Assembly (NCBI GenBank): GCA_037953745.1
Contig: JBAKBP010003213.1
Location: forward strand, 1 to 64,000
Source of the DNA: Lithodes maja
Taxonomy: Eukaryota; Arthropoda; Malacostraca; Decapoda; Lithodidae
Direction of reading: 5' to 3'
Length of the DNA: 64,000 nucleotides
Below the pieces are notes generated by a model that was given only the letters and a program-made list of their open reading frames with translations, had not been told where the DNA came from and did no database searches. This document shows, piece by piece, positions 19,901-31,567 of the stretch (its first letter is position 1; each line of letters opens with the position of its first letter). Position numbers and translations under genes: made by a program.

Positions 19901-22405
19901 CCTCCCCCAAGATATAATACACTTGACTAAGTTCTTCATATCTAACAGAAAGCTTCTCATAGTACCACACACTGTTGCGACACAAGGCACTATATATAAA
20001 CAAAATAAAGACTGTTGCACTCCACCGAGCAAGTTCAACTAACTTAGCGACAATAAGCGAAAACATTCAACTTAGATACTGCTACAACATCTTATACAAA
20101 ATTCTACACGTTATAAAAATAAAGAGTTTTTATAAGGTTTTTGCTTTTTTAATTTGTTTTTTTCGGCTGAACTACAGTGACAGCCTATTTTCCTCCACCC
20201 TCAACACACACTGACTGAACGGCGAGGGTTCTCCTGCAAACAAACCCTCCCGTGACAACCAATCAGCCAAAACATTATCAGTGCCCTTAGCATGCCACAC
20301 ATCCAACTTGTGTCCCGGCAGCAAAACAACACCTGGCACTGATAAACTGCCCAGTTCATCACAAGACTGGCATTTCTCTTCGCTCTTTCCGGCAACGGGG
20401 CCTGCCAATAACCTTTCACTAGTTCTACCTTCGTGATAGGCGATGCAGCCCCGAGGCGGTCTATGGTGTCGTCAACTCTCGATAAGGTATAGGCGTCTGT
20501 CAGGGATAATGCACACACACTCTCGCAATCAACACACTCACTGATCTTGCCACTTAACACAGGTTGCAAAGTTACAGGCAACGACCACTCACGACATTCC
20601 TTATCCCTCAGACCCTTCGTCAACACGTAATCCAGCTCTGCTTGCACCACAGGCTGTCGAGCAGGATTTATACGGTAGGGAATTAAACTGAGCCTTGCAC
20701 TGTCTCCAGCCTGCATGTCGGATTCTACCCCGTACATCAGGCCTGGAGAAGCAACAAACATGCGGATGCACTGCCACAGCCTAGTAAACAACTTATCTCG
20801 CAGAATAACAATCCTAGTGCCCTTCCACAACCCAGCCGAGACCGCAGCTTCTAACCTGTAGTCTCCCTCCTTCTCCACCTTCGTCCCTAGAACAGCCAGG
20901 TCATGAGAGGGACAATCAGTACCACCTGTGCAGTCACTCCCATAGCTCATTATTGCTAAGGCTTTCCCGCCGATACCGTACATGCGCACCCCCGCATTCC
21001 TTGTGACGACATCTGCCTGCGCAGCATCACCGCTTTTAGCAACATGGCCAGATACAGTCGGTCTATGGTAGGGCTGTTGCATTAGACTAGAGCAGCATTG
21101 GGAGGCTATGCGACGACCGGGCACAGCCAACCTCACCAATCTGCTCAATGTCCTCCTTTTGACCACCACCCTTGGCAGCCATGGGTCGACCCTGACCTGG
21201 CAACCATGCCAAAGCCTCGTCGCCCACCTTGAACCACCGAAACAACGAGGCTAACGGTCTTTCAACATTCACGTGACCTGCCCGCGGAACATCTTGCACC
21301 GCCCGAGTTGTGAGACTCAGGGGCTCGGCACGGCCAGTGGGGTATGAACCGAGCTGGTGCTGGAGCGCTGCACACTGCTGCTCAGGCAGGTGCTCTAGCG
21401 CTTCCACAGCCACCAGACTCGTGTCCCCCGCCCACTGCTCCGCCGAGACATGACAATCCCTACTCTCCTCCACCTGTGCCCTACTGCTCCCCTCTCCTTC
21501 TCCACCTTGGCCGCGGCAGACCAACGCAGGGACAGTAGGCTGCTCAGGTGGTTGCCTCACAAACTCCTCCAACAGGTTCACATGACATGTTTCCCCGTCC
21601 TCGTGTTTGATCTTGACAGCACCATTACCACACTTCTGAACTTCCTGATCCTCCAACTGCAGTTTACAAATATCTGAGGGAACCAACCTGTCTAGATGCT
21701 TCCGAAGCAACTCAAGTCCTCCCCCAATATCAAACTGAGCAACCCTTTTTTCTCTCCGTGTGTAACGTTGCTGCCTCGGAGTCTCTTCCTGCCCTACCTC
21801 CTCACTAGCTGTGACAGGTCTTGGGGCCTCTCCAGACTCTAACATAGGTGCCAAAAATGAGTCACCAAGAAACATTGCCGGCTCAAAACTCTCCAATTGA
21901 CCAACACTTCCCGTTTTCTTGTGACCTTTCCTCCGCGGTTTGATAGACTGAGGTGGTGGCTGCAAGGCTCCGGATGTCTGAGAACGCGTCACAACACACG
22001 CCATGGTTTGTACGCTACACTTCTCAACCCGCTCCTGTTCCTCCCTACTAACGTCGGCCGCCTTCTCGGCAACGACCAAGGGTGAAACCTTAGAAGCAGG
22101 CACCGCAAAGTCATTGCCAAGGAGGAGGTCGACGCCACCAACAGGCAAGTTCTCTACGATTCCAACATCCAGCTCCTTCGCCACACCACCCACCTCCAGC
22201 TCCATCCGCACCAGCGGGTAGGACTTCGTAGCATTGATCCCCTGAACTACCACCACCCAAGCAGCGTTAATCGGCCTACCAGTAAAGTTCTTTAACAAGG
22301 TCTGAGAAGCCCCAGTATCACGCAATAGCTTAACTCCTCGCCTTTCGCCAGCCCACCTCACAAAACCATGCCCTCTATGACCCCCAAAGACGTCGAGGAC
22401 AGGGT
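19901..22405 (-). pseudogene. Deleted Gmr1-like gag-pol remnant (internal region 2)
   Basis: Related to the full element but shortened. Frame 22472-21087 has the protease (LLRDTGASQTLLKNFTG, LLLGNDFAVPAS) and linker, then jumps from CGNGAVKI to HVNLLEEFVRQPPEQ, skipping the whole integrase. Frame 21169-20201 has the first part of RT (PYRINPARQPVVQAELDYVL, SLTDAYTLSRVDD, KVELVKGYWQAPL) and then loses the catalytic core. Frame 20408-20172 is the RNase H tail (DVWHAKGTDNVLADWLSREG). Gag is missing: at 22405 the sequence passes directly into the 30-bp satellite, and the first residues of the open frame come from satellite DNA. Confidence 0.87.
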
Positions 22406-23857
22406 TAGACATTACTACCTGATCCCAAGATCTGGCAAACATTATTATCTTATTCCTACATCTGACACACATTAAATAGTACCTTAGTGCAACATTTGGC
22501 AGACATTGCTACTGTATTCCAACATCTGGCAGACATTACTACCTTATTCCAACATCTGGCAGACATTACTACCTTATTCCAACATCTGGCAGACATTACT
22601 ACTGTATTCCAACATCTCTCAGACATTACTATCTTTTTCCGACATCTGACAGACATTACTACCATATTCCAACATCTGGCAGACATTCCTACCTTATTCC
22701 AACAACTGCCAAAAATTACTATCTTATTCCAACATCTGACAGACATTACTACCTTATTCCAATATCTGGCAGACACACTACCTTATTCCAACATCTGACA
22801 GACATTACTACCTTATTCCAACATCTGGCAGAAATTATTACCTGATTGCAACATCTGGCAGACATTACTACATTATTCTAACATCTGGCAGACATTACTA
22901 CCTTATTCCAACATCTGGCAGACATTACTTCCTTATTCCAACATTTGGCACACATTACCTCCTTATTCCAACATCTGACAGACTTTACTACCATATTCCA
23001 ACATCTGGCAGACATTACCTCCTTATTCCAACATTTGGCAGAAATTACTACCATATTCCAACATCTGGCAGACATTACTACCATATTCCAACATCTGACG
23101 GACATTACTACCTTATTCCAACATTTGGCAGACATTACTACCATATTCCAACATATGGCAGACATTACTACTTTATTCCAACATCTGACAGACATTACTA
23201 CCATATTCCAACATCTGACAGACATTGCTACCTTAATCCAACATCTGGCAGACATTACTACCATATTCCAACATCTGGCAGCCATTACTACCTTATTCCA
23301 ACATCTGGCAGACATTAATACCTTATTCCAACATCTGGCAGACATTATTTGCTACCATATACCAACATCTGGCAGACATTTCTACCTTATTCCAACATCT
23401 GACAGAAATTACTACCGGTATTATTCCAACAACTGCCAAACATTACTATCTTACTCCAACATCTGGCAGACATTACTACCATATTCCAACATCTGGCAGA
23501 CATTTCTACCTTATTCCAACATCTGGCAGACATTTCTACCTTCTTCTGACAACTGACAGACATTACCACCTTATTCTAACATCTGACAGACATTACTACC
23601 TTATTCCAACAGCTGCCAAACATTACTACCTTATTCCAACATCTGACAGACATACTACCTTATTCCAACACCTGGCAGACATTACTACATTATTACAACA
23701 TCTGACAGACATTACTACCATATTCCAACATCTGACAGACGTTAACCTTATTCCAAATTCTGGCAGACATTACTGCCTGATTGCAACATCTGACAGACAT
23801 TTCCACAGTATCCTAACATCTGGCAGACATTACTACAATATTCCAACATCTGACAGA
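22406..23857. repeat. 30-bp satellite, ~48 copies (left block)
   Basis: Tandem variants of an AACATCTGGCAGACATTACT + ACCTTATTCC unit. Because 30 is a multiple of three, the array is open on both strands (for example 22945-23556 and 23345-22878) and gives false proteins of repeating ten-residue blocks. The array directly joins the broken gypsy remnant on the left and is interrupted on the right by a CR1-type LINE at about 23858; it resumes at about 28741. Confidence 0.95.
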
Positions 23858-24072
23858 TATAAGAACATAAGAACATAAGAAAATGGGAGTCTGCAGAAAG
23901 CCGATTGGCCCAAGCAAGGCAAATCCCTGTCCCACACAACCCCAATTACAAAGCCCAATTATAGGCTCAACACTCTAATACCCTGAGGATCATCTTACCA
24001 AAACGGTTAGAGATTAACGCAGGATTACGGGGTCTGCAGAGCGCTGATTGGCCCAACCCTGCTGATCCCCCT

Positions 24073-27000
24073 TCACACCCAACCCTTCTCGTCCATATGC
24101 TTATCCAATTTTATCTTAAAGCTCCCTATCGTTTTTAATCCCACTATAGCACCTGGTAGTCCATTCCACCAATCTACAACTCTGTTACCAAACCAATATT
24201 TGCCTATATCTTTTCTGAAACGAAATTTATCTAATTTGAAACCATTGGTACGAGTTCTTTCGCTATCACTGAGCTTTAGTACATTTGTCATGTTCCCTTT
24301 GTTAATCCCACTAACCCACTTGAACACCTCTATCATATCCCCTCTAACTCTGCGTCTCTCTAACGAATGTAAGCCTAATTTCTTCAACCTTTCTTTATAC
24401 GGAAGATTTCTAATATTATGGATAATTTTTGTCATTCTACGTTGTACTCTCTCCAATGAATCTATGTCCATTCTGTAATAAGGACACCAAAATTGAACAG
24501 CATAATCCATATGGGGTCTCACTAATGACAAGTAAAGTTTTAAGATAACATCAGCAGTTCTGTTACTCACACTCCTAGAGATGAACCCGAGAATCCTGTT
24601 TGCCTTGTTTCGAACGCTTATACACTGTTGTCTAGGCTTCAAATCATTGCTAACAAACACACCTAGATCTTTCTCACAATTCGAGTTTTCTAATTCCACA
24701 TTAGCTAGTTTATATTTAACATTTGTATGCATGTATGGGTGGATGGGACTCGTTAGCCTTGGTAGGCAACTCATCTAGGGGAGACAACCTTATACAAATC
24801 CGGGTGGATGGGACTCGTCAGCCTTGGTTTGGCAACCTGTCTAGGGGAGTAAACCTGATACAAATCCGTACTGCTTACCTAAGGGTAAGGCAGGTTTGTG
24901 GATGGATTAGCCGAACACCACTGTAGAAAAATAGTGCTAACAAGATACACAGAGGGCCTCGGAGTCTGACGGATCCTAAATTGAGTGGTCAATCCTGTAA
25001 GTCCTTCACTAAACTAGCTCGGGTTGTCCCTCTCACAGGGAATGGGTCCGCTTGGGGGCATTCTGTGTATGGCCACCCTCGTAAGGGGAGTAAGGCGTCC
25101 GGCAATAGATAGATAGATTGATGCATCTTCCCTATCTTTAATACCTTGCATTTGTCAATGTTAAACTTCATCTGCCAATTTACTGACCATTCGTGTAAGG
25201 TATCTAGATCCCTTTGGAGGCACTCTATATCTCTATCTGAATCAATTGTTCTCCCCATTTTGGTATCGTCTGCAAATTTACTTATCCTACTAGTTATACC
25301 TAAATCTAGGTCATTTATGTATATAACAAACAACAGAGGACCTAATACAGATCCCTGGGGGACACCACTTTTGACTGCTCCCCATTCTGACTTCGTACCA
25401 TTTATGCTGACTCTCTGCTTCCTACCAATTAGCCATGACCTAATCCATCCCAACAACGCCCCACCTATTCCATGCGCCTCAATCTTTCTCATCAATCTCT
25501 CATGGGGGACTCTGTCGAAAGCTTTACTGAAATCTAAATATATTATATCATATGACTTGTCATTATCTACTGCTTCATATACCTCTGAGAAAAAACTAAG
25601 CAAATTAGTAAGGCAAGAACGTCCCTGAGTGAATCCATGCTGAGAAGAATTTATTAAATTAAATGTATCTAAGTGGTTTCTAATTTTACTAGCAATAATT
25701 GACTCTAGTAGCTTTCCTATGATTGATGTAAGACTAATGGGACGGTAATTGGATGCTATTGATTTGTCACCTTTTTTGAAGATCGGAACTACGTTTGCAA
25801 GCTTCCAAGCTTCTGGAACTATACCTGTCTCCAATGACTTGTTAAATAAAAATGTTAATGGGTAACTTAACTCATCCCTACATTCTTTTAATACTCTAGC
25901 ATATACCTCATCAGGACCAGGCGGTTTATGAGGTTTCAGTCTGTCAATTTCCTTAAGCACATCATTTCTACTTATAGTAACCGTACTTAACCTATTTTCT
26001 ATACTATCGCTATATACCTTACGGACTTCTGGAAACTGTGCCAAATTTTCATTAGTGAAAACGGAAAGAAATTGACTATTTAATGTACTGCACATTTCTA
26101 AATCATTTTCTGTCATTTCTCCTATCGAAGTTTTAAGGGGACCAATTACATCTCTAACCTTGGATTTATATAGTTGGTAAAAAGCTTTAGGATTATTTTT
26201 TTGAGTCATTGGCAACCTTGATTTCATAATTTCTTTTTTCTTTCCTAATATCCTTTTTTACCTGTCTTGATAGATTCTGATAGTAAGCAAGTAGGTGAAT
26301 TTCGCCTTTCCTAATCTTTCTATATATTCCTCTCTTTTGTCCTAGAAGATCTAATAGTCTATTATTCATCCATTTGGGTTGGTTCTGTGTTGATCTAAAT
26401 TTTCTTTTGGGGATGTATTTATTTTGTGCATTGAATACTGACTTGATAAAATTATCGTATGTATCTACCAAGGTTGACGTCTCTTCCTGACTTAAGATGA
26501 CAGGTGCCTGAGAAGGGGTACACTCATTTGGACACCTGGATCGACTTAATTTTTTTACCATAGGGTCGGCTAATAGGGCTCTTCTTAACCCCCCATAATT
26601 GGCTTTTCTAAAGTCAGGTATTAATGTTGTATTCTCTCTGGTATTACCTTTCCATTGTATATTAAAATACACAGAATTGTGGTCACTATTTCCTAGGTGG
26701 TCCCCTATCTCTACATTATTTACCATATGTTCATTGTTACTGAAAACTAAATCGAGAATATTATTACCTCTAGTCGGCGTATCTATGAATTGAAATAAAA
26801 AACTATCTTGTACTACCTCTATAAACTCCTCAGAATCAGAGTCTCCTATTTGATGCTGCCAATCTATATTCGGAAAATTAAAATCCCCCATAATGCACAC
26901 ATTGCTAAACCTTGATGCCATTTTAATTTCCTCCCATAATGACGTTCCGTCATTTCTACTCATATTTGGCGGTCTATACATAACTCCAATAACTATGGTC

Positions 27001-27495
27001 TCACTACCTTCGTTAACCTCTACCCAAACACTTTCATTATCGTTATTTAGTCTAATACCTGATTTAATACAGCTTTTTAATGTACTCCTGACAAACACTG
27101 CTATACCGCCACCCCTCTTACTTGTTCGGTCATATTTAAACAAACTATATCCTGGTATATCAAATTCTGCTAAAAAATGCCTGGTTTCTGTATTAATCCA
27201 TTTCAGTTAGCGCTATTATGTCTATATTTTCTTTGCTAACAAGGGCTCTAAGTTCGTTCATTTTGTTACATAGACTCCTACAGTTTGTGTAATATACTCT
27301 CAATTTACTTCTTTTCTTTATACCTAATTTACCTTTATTTCTAACGACATTTCCATCTTCCGTTGCACCATCACTACTACCATTTGCATTATAGTCATCA
27401 TTTTTAGCATGAGACTGAATATCCTTATCGCTTTCGCCTGACGCTAAAATTGTTCCATTAAACCTCTCATTTACACTCTCAATATTTCTGTTCAA
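24073..27495 (-). pseudogene. CR1-type ORF2: endonuclease-reverse transcriptase
   Basis: 27495-27193 starts the APE-type endonuclease (YYTNCRSLCNKMNELR, IIALTEM). 27143-26193 continues it (VGVMYRPP-type VIGVMYRPPN, IMGDFNFPNIDW, NSDHNSVYF). 26227-25127 is RT (KPPGPDEVYARVL, VVPIFKKGDKS, NYRPISLTS, YLDFSKAFDRVPHERL, GVPQGSVLGPLLF, catalytic FADDTK). 24726-24073 is the C-terminal part (FISRSVSNRT, RRMTKIIHNIR, WNGLPGAIVG). Three lesions are visible: a frameshift after ALTE near 27207, one extra A in a run of seven A near 26205, and the SINE at 24733-25120, whose removal rejoins the frame between KMH and TNVKY. Otherwise little decayed. Confidence 0.9.
24733..25120 (+). mobile_element. 388-bp GATA-tailed SINE inserted in CR1 ORF2
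   Basis: Flanked by the direct repeat ATGCAT (24727-24732, 25121-25126). The 5' part has a ~66-bp block (GGGTGGATGGGACTCGT, GCCTTGGT, GGCAAC, CTAGGGGAG, ATACAAATCC) present twice in tandem. The 3' end has a hairpin (ACCCTCGTAAGGGGAGTAAG), then GGCGTCCGGCAATAGATAGATAG. That tail closely matches the GATA-tailed LINE 3' end at 4329-4385 (GCGTCAGGCAATAGATAG on the minus strand) and at 60640-60690. No A/B box was found, so the head is not obviously tRNA. Confidence 0.85.
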
Positions 27496-27526
27496 AACCC
27501 CACAACCACCCTATCTAAAGAACTAG

Positions 27527-28552
27527 CTAATGTAGAAACCCTAACCGTGAAAGATGAACCCCATCCCTTGCGTACATCCCATCTCTCCCATAGAAACTAT
27601 CCCAGTTATCAATGAATGGTATTGCTTTTTCTTTGCAATATTTCTCCAAACGGCAATTGACACCAATCGCCCTGGATGTCCATTCCTTGGGAACTCCTCT
27701 TCTGGGTAGGATACAATGTACTACAGGGATCCCTCCCTTCATCCTAACTTTATCTAACACATCCCGATACTGCTGCAGCAGTTCCTCACTTCTACCCTTA
27801 CCAACATCGTTACTCCCGGCACTGAGACAGATAATGGGGTTATCTCCACTATCTTCCAAGATGTGGTCCATCTTCTCTAAAACCCTCTCAACTCCATGGC
27901 CAGGCAGACACACAACCTTCCTAAGTTTAGTGCGGGTAGCCCTAACTAAATGTCTTACCATGGAGTCGCCCACAATCGACACAGACTTACCTTCTCGGGA
28001 CACAGACTTACCTTTCCCTCGGGAGGATCCAGCAGCTGCAGTTGGAGAACCCCTGGTGGTGGCAGAAGCTCCCTTGGTGGTGGTGGTGGTGGTGGGGGTG
28101 GTGGTAGGTAGCACAGCGTCAGAGGTTGGAGCTGAGTCGGCGGCAGGCACTTCGGTTATCCCTCCCTTATCCTGACTATCTTTTCCCTCACATTCGTCTC
28201 GCAAAGGAGAGAATGTATTTGTCACACTCATACCTATGCTACTATCCTGCTTCTTGAGTGTGACTTTCCCACCCGTATTTTTAACAACCTGCCATGAATA
28301 CAATTTTTCATCAACTTCCTCCCTTTTCCCCTTACTTGACTTTATTTCCTCTTGGCTAAGCTTGAAAGCTAGATTTTCGTCTTTAATCAAATCCACTTCC
28401 CTCTGAATTTTAACATTAACCTCCCTTAGAGCCAAGACCTCTTCCTTCACCACAACCATCTCCTCTCTTACCTGGAGAATAAGATGATGCAGATCAGTTA
28501 GAGACTCGCACTCCATACCTGCCATGATCCCAATAAGCTTAGCGAGGAGCAA
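27527..28552 (-). CDS. CR1-type ORF1 with coiled coil and SGNH esterase domain
   Basis: 341 residues; the first methionine in this frame is at 28552, but M11 or M13 could be the true start. Residues 20-70 form a charged heptad-rich coiled coil; 150-190 is a threonine/serine/glycine linker; 192-335 is an SGNH/GDSL hydrolase-like domain with IVGDSMVRH (Ser197), the ICLSAGSNDVG block (Asn248) and ARDGVHLS (Asp330, His333). In CR1/L2-type LINEs such ORF1 proteins bind the RNP and may have esterase activity. The frame ends early (SRLGFLH) by a one-base shift near 27540; in the next frame a longer tail (STLASSLDRVVVGF) follows up to a stop just before ORF2. Confidence 0.85.
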   Translation of the reverse strand: MLLAKLIGIMAGMECESLTDLHHLILQVREEMVVVKEEVLALREVNVKIQREVDLIKDENLAFKLSQEEIKSSKGKREEVDEKLYSWQVVKNTGGKVTLKKQDSSIGMSVTNTFSPLRDECEGKDSQDKGGITEVPAADSAPTSDAVLPTTTPTTTTTTKGASATTRGSPTAAAGSSRGKGKSVSREGKSVSIVGDSMVRHLVRATRTKLRKVVCLPGHGVERVLEKMDHILEDSGDNPIICLSAGSNDVGKGRSEELLQQYRDVLDKVRMKGGIPVVHCILPRRGVPKEWTSRAIGVNCRLEKYCKEKAIPFIDNWDSFYGRDGMYARDGVHLSRLGFLH

Positions 28553-28740
28553 GAAACTAAGTACAGAAAAACAAAAACAAGTAAACTAACAGCTAAAAAC
28601 TGAGCTATAACACTTTTATATAACACGAGTGCACTGCCCCCAAACACAGGTAGGTGTAATGGTCACTAAAGGTCACTGGTAAGTGGTCCGGGCAGGAGCT
28701 CAGATTAACACAACCTTCTCACGTCACTGACTGAACTATA

Positions 28741-29060
28741 CTATTACTTCCTTTTTCCAATATCTGGCAGACATTGCTATAATATTGCAACATCTGACAG
28801 ACATAACTACCTTATTCCAACATCTGACTGACATTACTACCTTATTCCAACATCTGACTGACATTACTACCATATTGCAACATCTGACAGACATTAATAC
28901 CTTATTCCAACATCTGGCAGACATTCCTAACCTATTCCAACATCGGGCAGACATTCGTACCTTATTCCAACATCTGGCAGACATTACTACCTGTTTGAAA
29001 CATCTGACAGACAATTTTACATTCAAACATCTGGCAGACATTACTACAATATTCCATTAT
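28741..29060. repeat. 30-bp satellite (right block, ~10 copies)
   Basis: Same unit as 22406-23857, resuming where the CR1 LINE ends. The last units degrade towards 29110 (GACATT, CAGACAG strings). The two blocks were one array before the LINE inserted. Confidence 0.93.
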
Positions 29061-30079
29061 CAAAGACATGAAGGACATTGGTCAGACAGAATTCATGTAC
29101 GAACATCCGGCAGACAGAAAAACAAACACCGACCTCGGGCAGACAGACAAATATCCAATATAATTATCGCGAATAGACTCTCAGCGTTATTATACATAAT
29201 TTATTAGGGAAACTGAAGCTCTATGGAATCCTTATAATATACTCACATAGATTCCGTTTTGATAAGTTTTGTAACTCGATTTTGTCGATATAAATAGTCC
29301 CGCTCGTAAACAAACTCAGTCCCGCAATCTTGAGAGCGCTGCTACGGACGTGTTCGAAATGGAGTACACTCGTGGAGTACACAAGTGTTATGTTCTACAA
29401 AGATGTTACTCTATGTCTAATATATGAACCCACAGTAGCTGGCATGCAACTTGCAAGGTCTAGTGTTGTATCCCACGTACTGGGTCTAGGGCACTCTAGG
29501 GTTAGGGTTAGGTTAGGTTGTTTGGTTAGGTTAATATACTAGGTCTCGGAAACAAGATTTGTAGTTGCGGTAGTATTTAAATCAAAACTATAGTTAACTA
29601 TCAAAACTATTCTCCCACAGTGGAATCTATGTGAGTATATTACAGTAAACTTCCGTTAATCCGAAGGGCAGCGGACCGGCCCTCGTTCGGATTAGTGTTT
29701 TTTTCGGATTATCGGACGTTACCCCCCCCCGACTTTTTTTTGAAGACCCAAACCAAGACACAAACGCATGATAATAATGATAATAATGACTAATCATGAC
29801 TTTAACTCACCTTATATGAAGAGAAGAGATGTGTAGCATTGAAGATAAGCCCCCAGCACCAGCCCCAACCCAGCCCCCAACCAGCCACTAGCCCCCTAGC
29901 CCCATATTAGTAACTTATAATCACTGCTCTGCACTGTAAGTGTACTTTAATGTAAAATGAACTTAAAAAGACTTATTTTTTTTTGTATTTTGCTGGTTTT
30001 ATATTTGTTTTGGGGTCCTTAAATCTACTACACTTCACTGATTATTACTCCACAGCCATATCCTCCAAGCCTTCAATAT

Positions 30080-30255
30080 CTGAAGGGGGAGCTAGGGCTA
30101 GGGCTACCTCAGGAGTGGCTAGGCTGGCAGGAGCTACCACAGGGGCGGCTGGGGCTACCACAGGGGCGGCTGGGGCTACCTCAGGAGTGGCTAGGCTGGC
30201 AGGAGCTACCACAGGGGTGGCTGGGGCTACCTCAGGAGTGGCCTTCACAGGGGAT
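30080..30255 (-). repeat. Minisatellite coding for Ala/Pro/Val repeats
   Basis: Imperfect tandem GCTACCACAGGGGCGGCTGG-type and TCAGGAGTGGCTAGGCTGGC-type units within the transposase C-terminus, encoding blocks such as ATPEVAPA and APVVAPAS. Period is a multiple of three, so the frame is kept. Confidence 0.85.
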
Positions 30256-31087
30256 GCTAGGTCCTCCCAGCCTTCAAAATCAGCAGGAGGCATAGGTTCT
30301 GGTGTGGTAAGAGGTTCAGGTGAGCTGGTACGCGAGTCGTCTGTGAGAGGCATTGTTGCAGGTCTAGGGTTGTCTGGTTCATCTGATCGGCGGCCCCGTT
30401 GGTGCATGTTTTTCATCAGGTCCCTGATGTCTGCCTGCTTGACTGCCCTGCCCCTTTTCGCATAGAACTCATTACGGAGGATGTGGAAATCGATTGTTTC
30501 ACTTGCATTATATTGGCTAGACTGTTCCACAAATTTTACCATACCATCGAAATAGGTAACAGCTTCCTTCCAGGTTACTTTGCCATCGTCATTTGCCTCT
30601 TCCTCTTCCTCAGACGAGTGCTCCTCAACATATTCTGGCTCCACAACACTCCGGATAATTTCTGCATCTGTCACCTCTTCCTCGCCCTGCAGGTCACCAT
30701 CCACATCAACCCACTCCTCAATATCCTCTTCAGTCATCCTCTTGGGGTCGTTGACCGGCACGGTATCCATCAGGCCTCGGATTTCGTTGATTGCCTCCCT
30801 GCGACGCCCAAGAAAGCCTTCGAAATCGTGCTCATCTTCTTCAACTTCTTCAGGGTCATCAACCTGGGCATACAGCTTGTTCCAACATTTCTTGAGGGTT
30901 ACCTCCGAAACATCCTTCCAGGCTAGGGCAGCATCATATATGGCATCCTTGATGGAAAAACTTGACTGGAAAGTTTTTACTGATGCATCAGAGTTAATCA
31001 GCTTGCGGGCAAATGAGGACTTGTAGCTCTGCTTAAACTTTTGGCACACACCCTGGTCCATTGGTTGTATCAGACTAGTCACATTAG

Positions 31088-31567
31088 CCCTTGGTTCCCG
31101 GATGACCTCATGTACGCCCATAAAAAAGCATGTAACAGGTACCCGGAAGGCCTCTTATGCACCCACGACGTCACAGCCTGTGAGCTTGCTGTGCGAGGCG
31201 TCGGTCCGACGCATGTAAACAACAGCCGGCTGGACCGACGCTCCGCATCTCCGGCCACAAGAAGGAGAGCGTCGCTTGTTCTTGTGTGCCTGTATGTTGT
31301 TGTTCAGTATCGAAAAGTGGTGTAAAGTGGCTGGTTTGGCCATAAAGTTATCTCCAATGAAATCATCATCACAGCTCACCCAGTTGACTTAGAGAGCTCT
31401 ACTTAATGCCATTTTACAGGTAAATAACACAGCTACGCTTGGGGATGCGCGGGAATGCGGTAAGCAGTCTGATTAACGAATATACGGTAGCCTAGCCTAG
31501 ACGTTTTTCGGCCAAAACACCCGGGTTTCGAGGAATATATATATAATACATAACCGGGGCTGGAGGG
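31088..31567. mobile_element. 480-bp MITE inside the Tigger transposase
   Basis: Flanked by TTAG direct repeats (31084-31087, 31568-31571). Terminal inverted repeats are short and imperfect (CCCTTGGTTCCCGG and CCCTCCAGCCCCGG). It separates D309 from the third catalytic aspartate of the transposase; removal with one TTAG restores LPPNVTS in frame. It contains a second, GC-rich inverted repeat (GCGTCGGTCCGACGC, 31198-31212). No ORF is recognised. TTAG resembles a piggyBac TTAA target but this is only suggestive. Confidence 0.8.

Larger units (their letters stand above)
23858..28740 (-). mobile_element. Nearly full-length CR1-type LINE inserted in the satellite
   Basis: About 4.9 kb including a 388-bp SINE. 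The 3' end on the minus strand carries short TTATGTTC repeats (23861-23884), the kind of 8-bp microsatellite tail seen in CR1 elements. A TCTGCAG..CTGATTGGCCCA-like motif is repeated in the 3' UTR (23890, 24032). ORF1 (28552-27527) and ORF2 (27495-24073) are both recognisable; the satellite flanks both ends. Confidence 0.9.

Noticed and set aside
22456..23569. Several 60-203-codon open frames on both strands, made of ten-residue repeats (FQHLADITTL-type)
   Set aside because: They are translations of the 30-bp satellite, which stays open because its period is a multiple of three; both strands are equally open.
27612..28175. 187-codon plus-strand frame
   Set aside because: Antisense of the LINE ORF1 esterase domain; valine run comes from the complementary threonine-rich linker.
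30399..31026. Plus-strand frames of 148-175 codons
   Set aside because: Antisense shadows of the Tigger transposase C-terminal region; serine-rich because the real strand is acidic.
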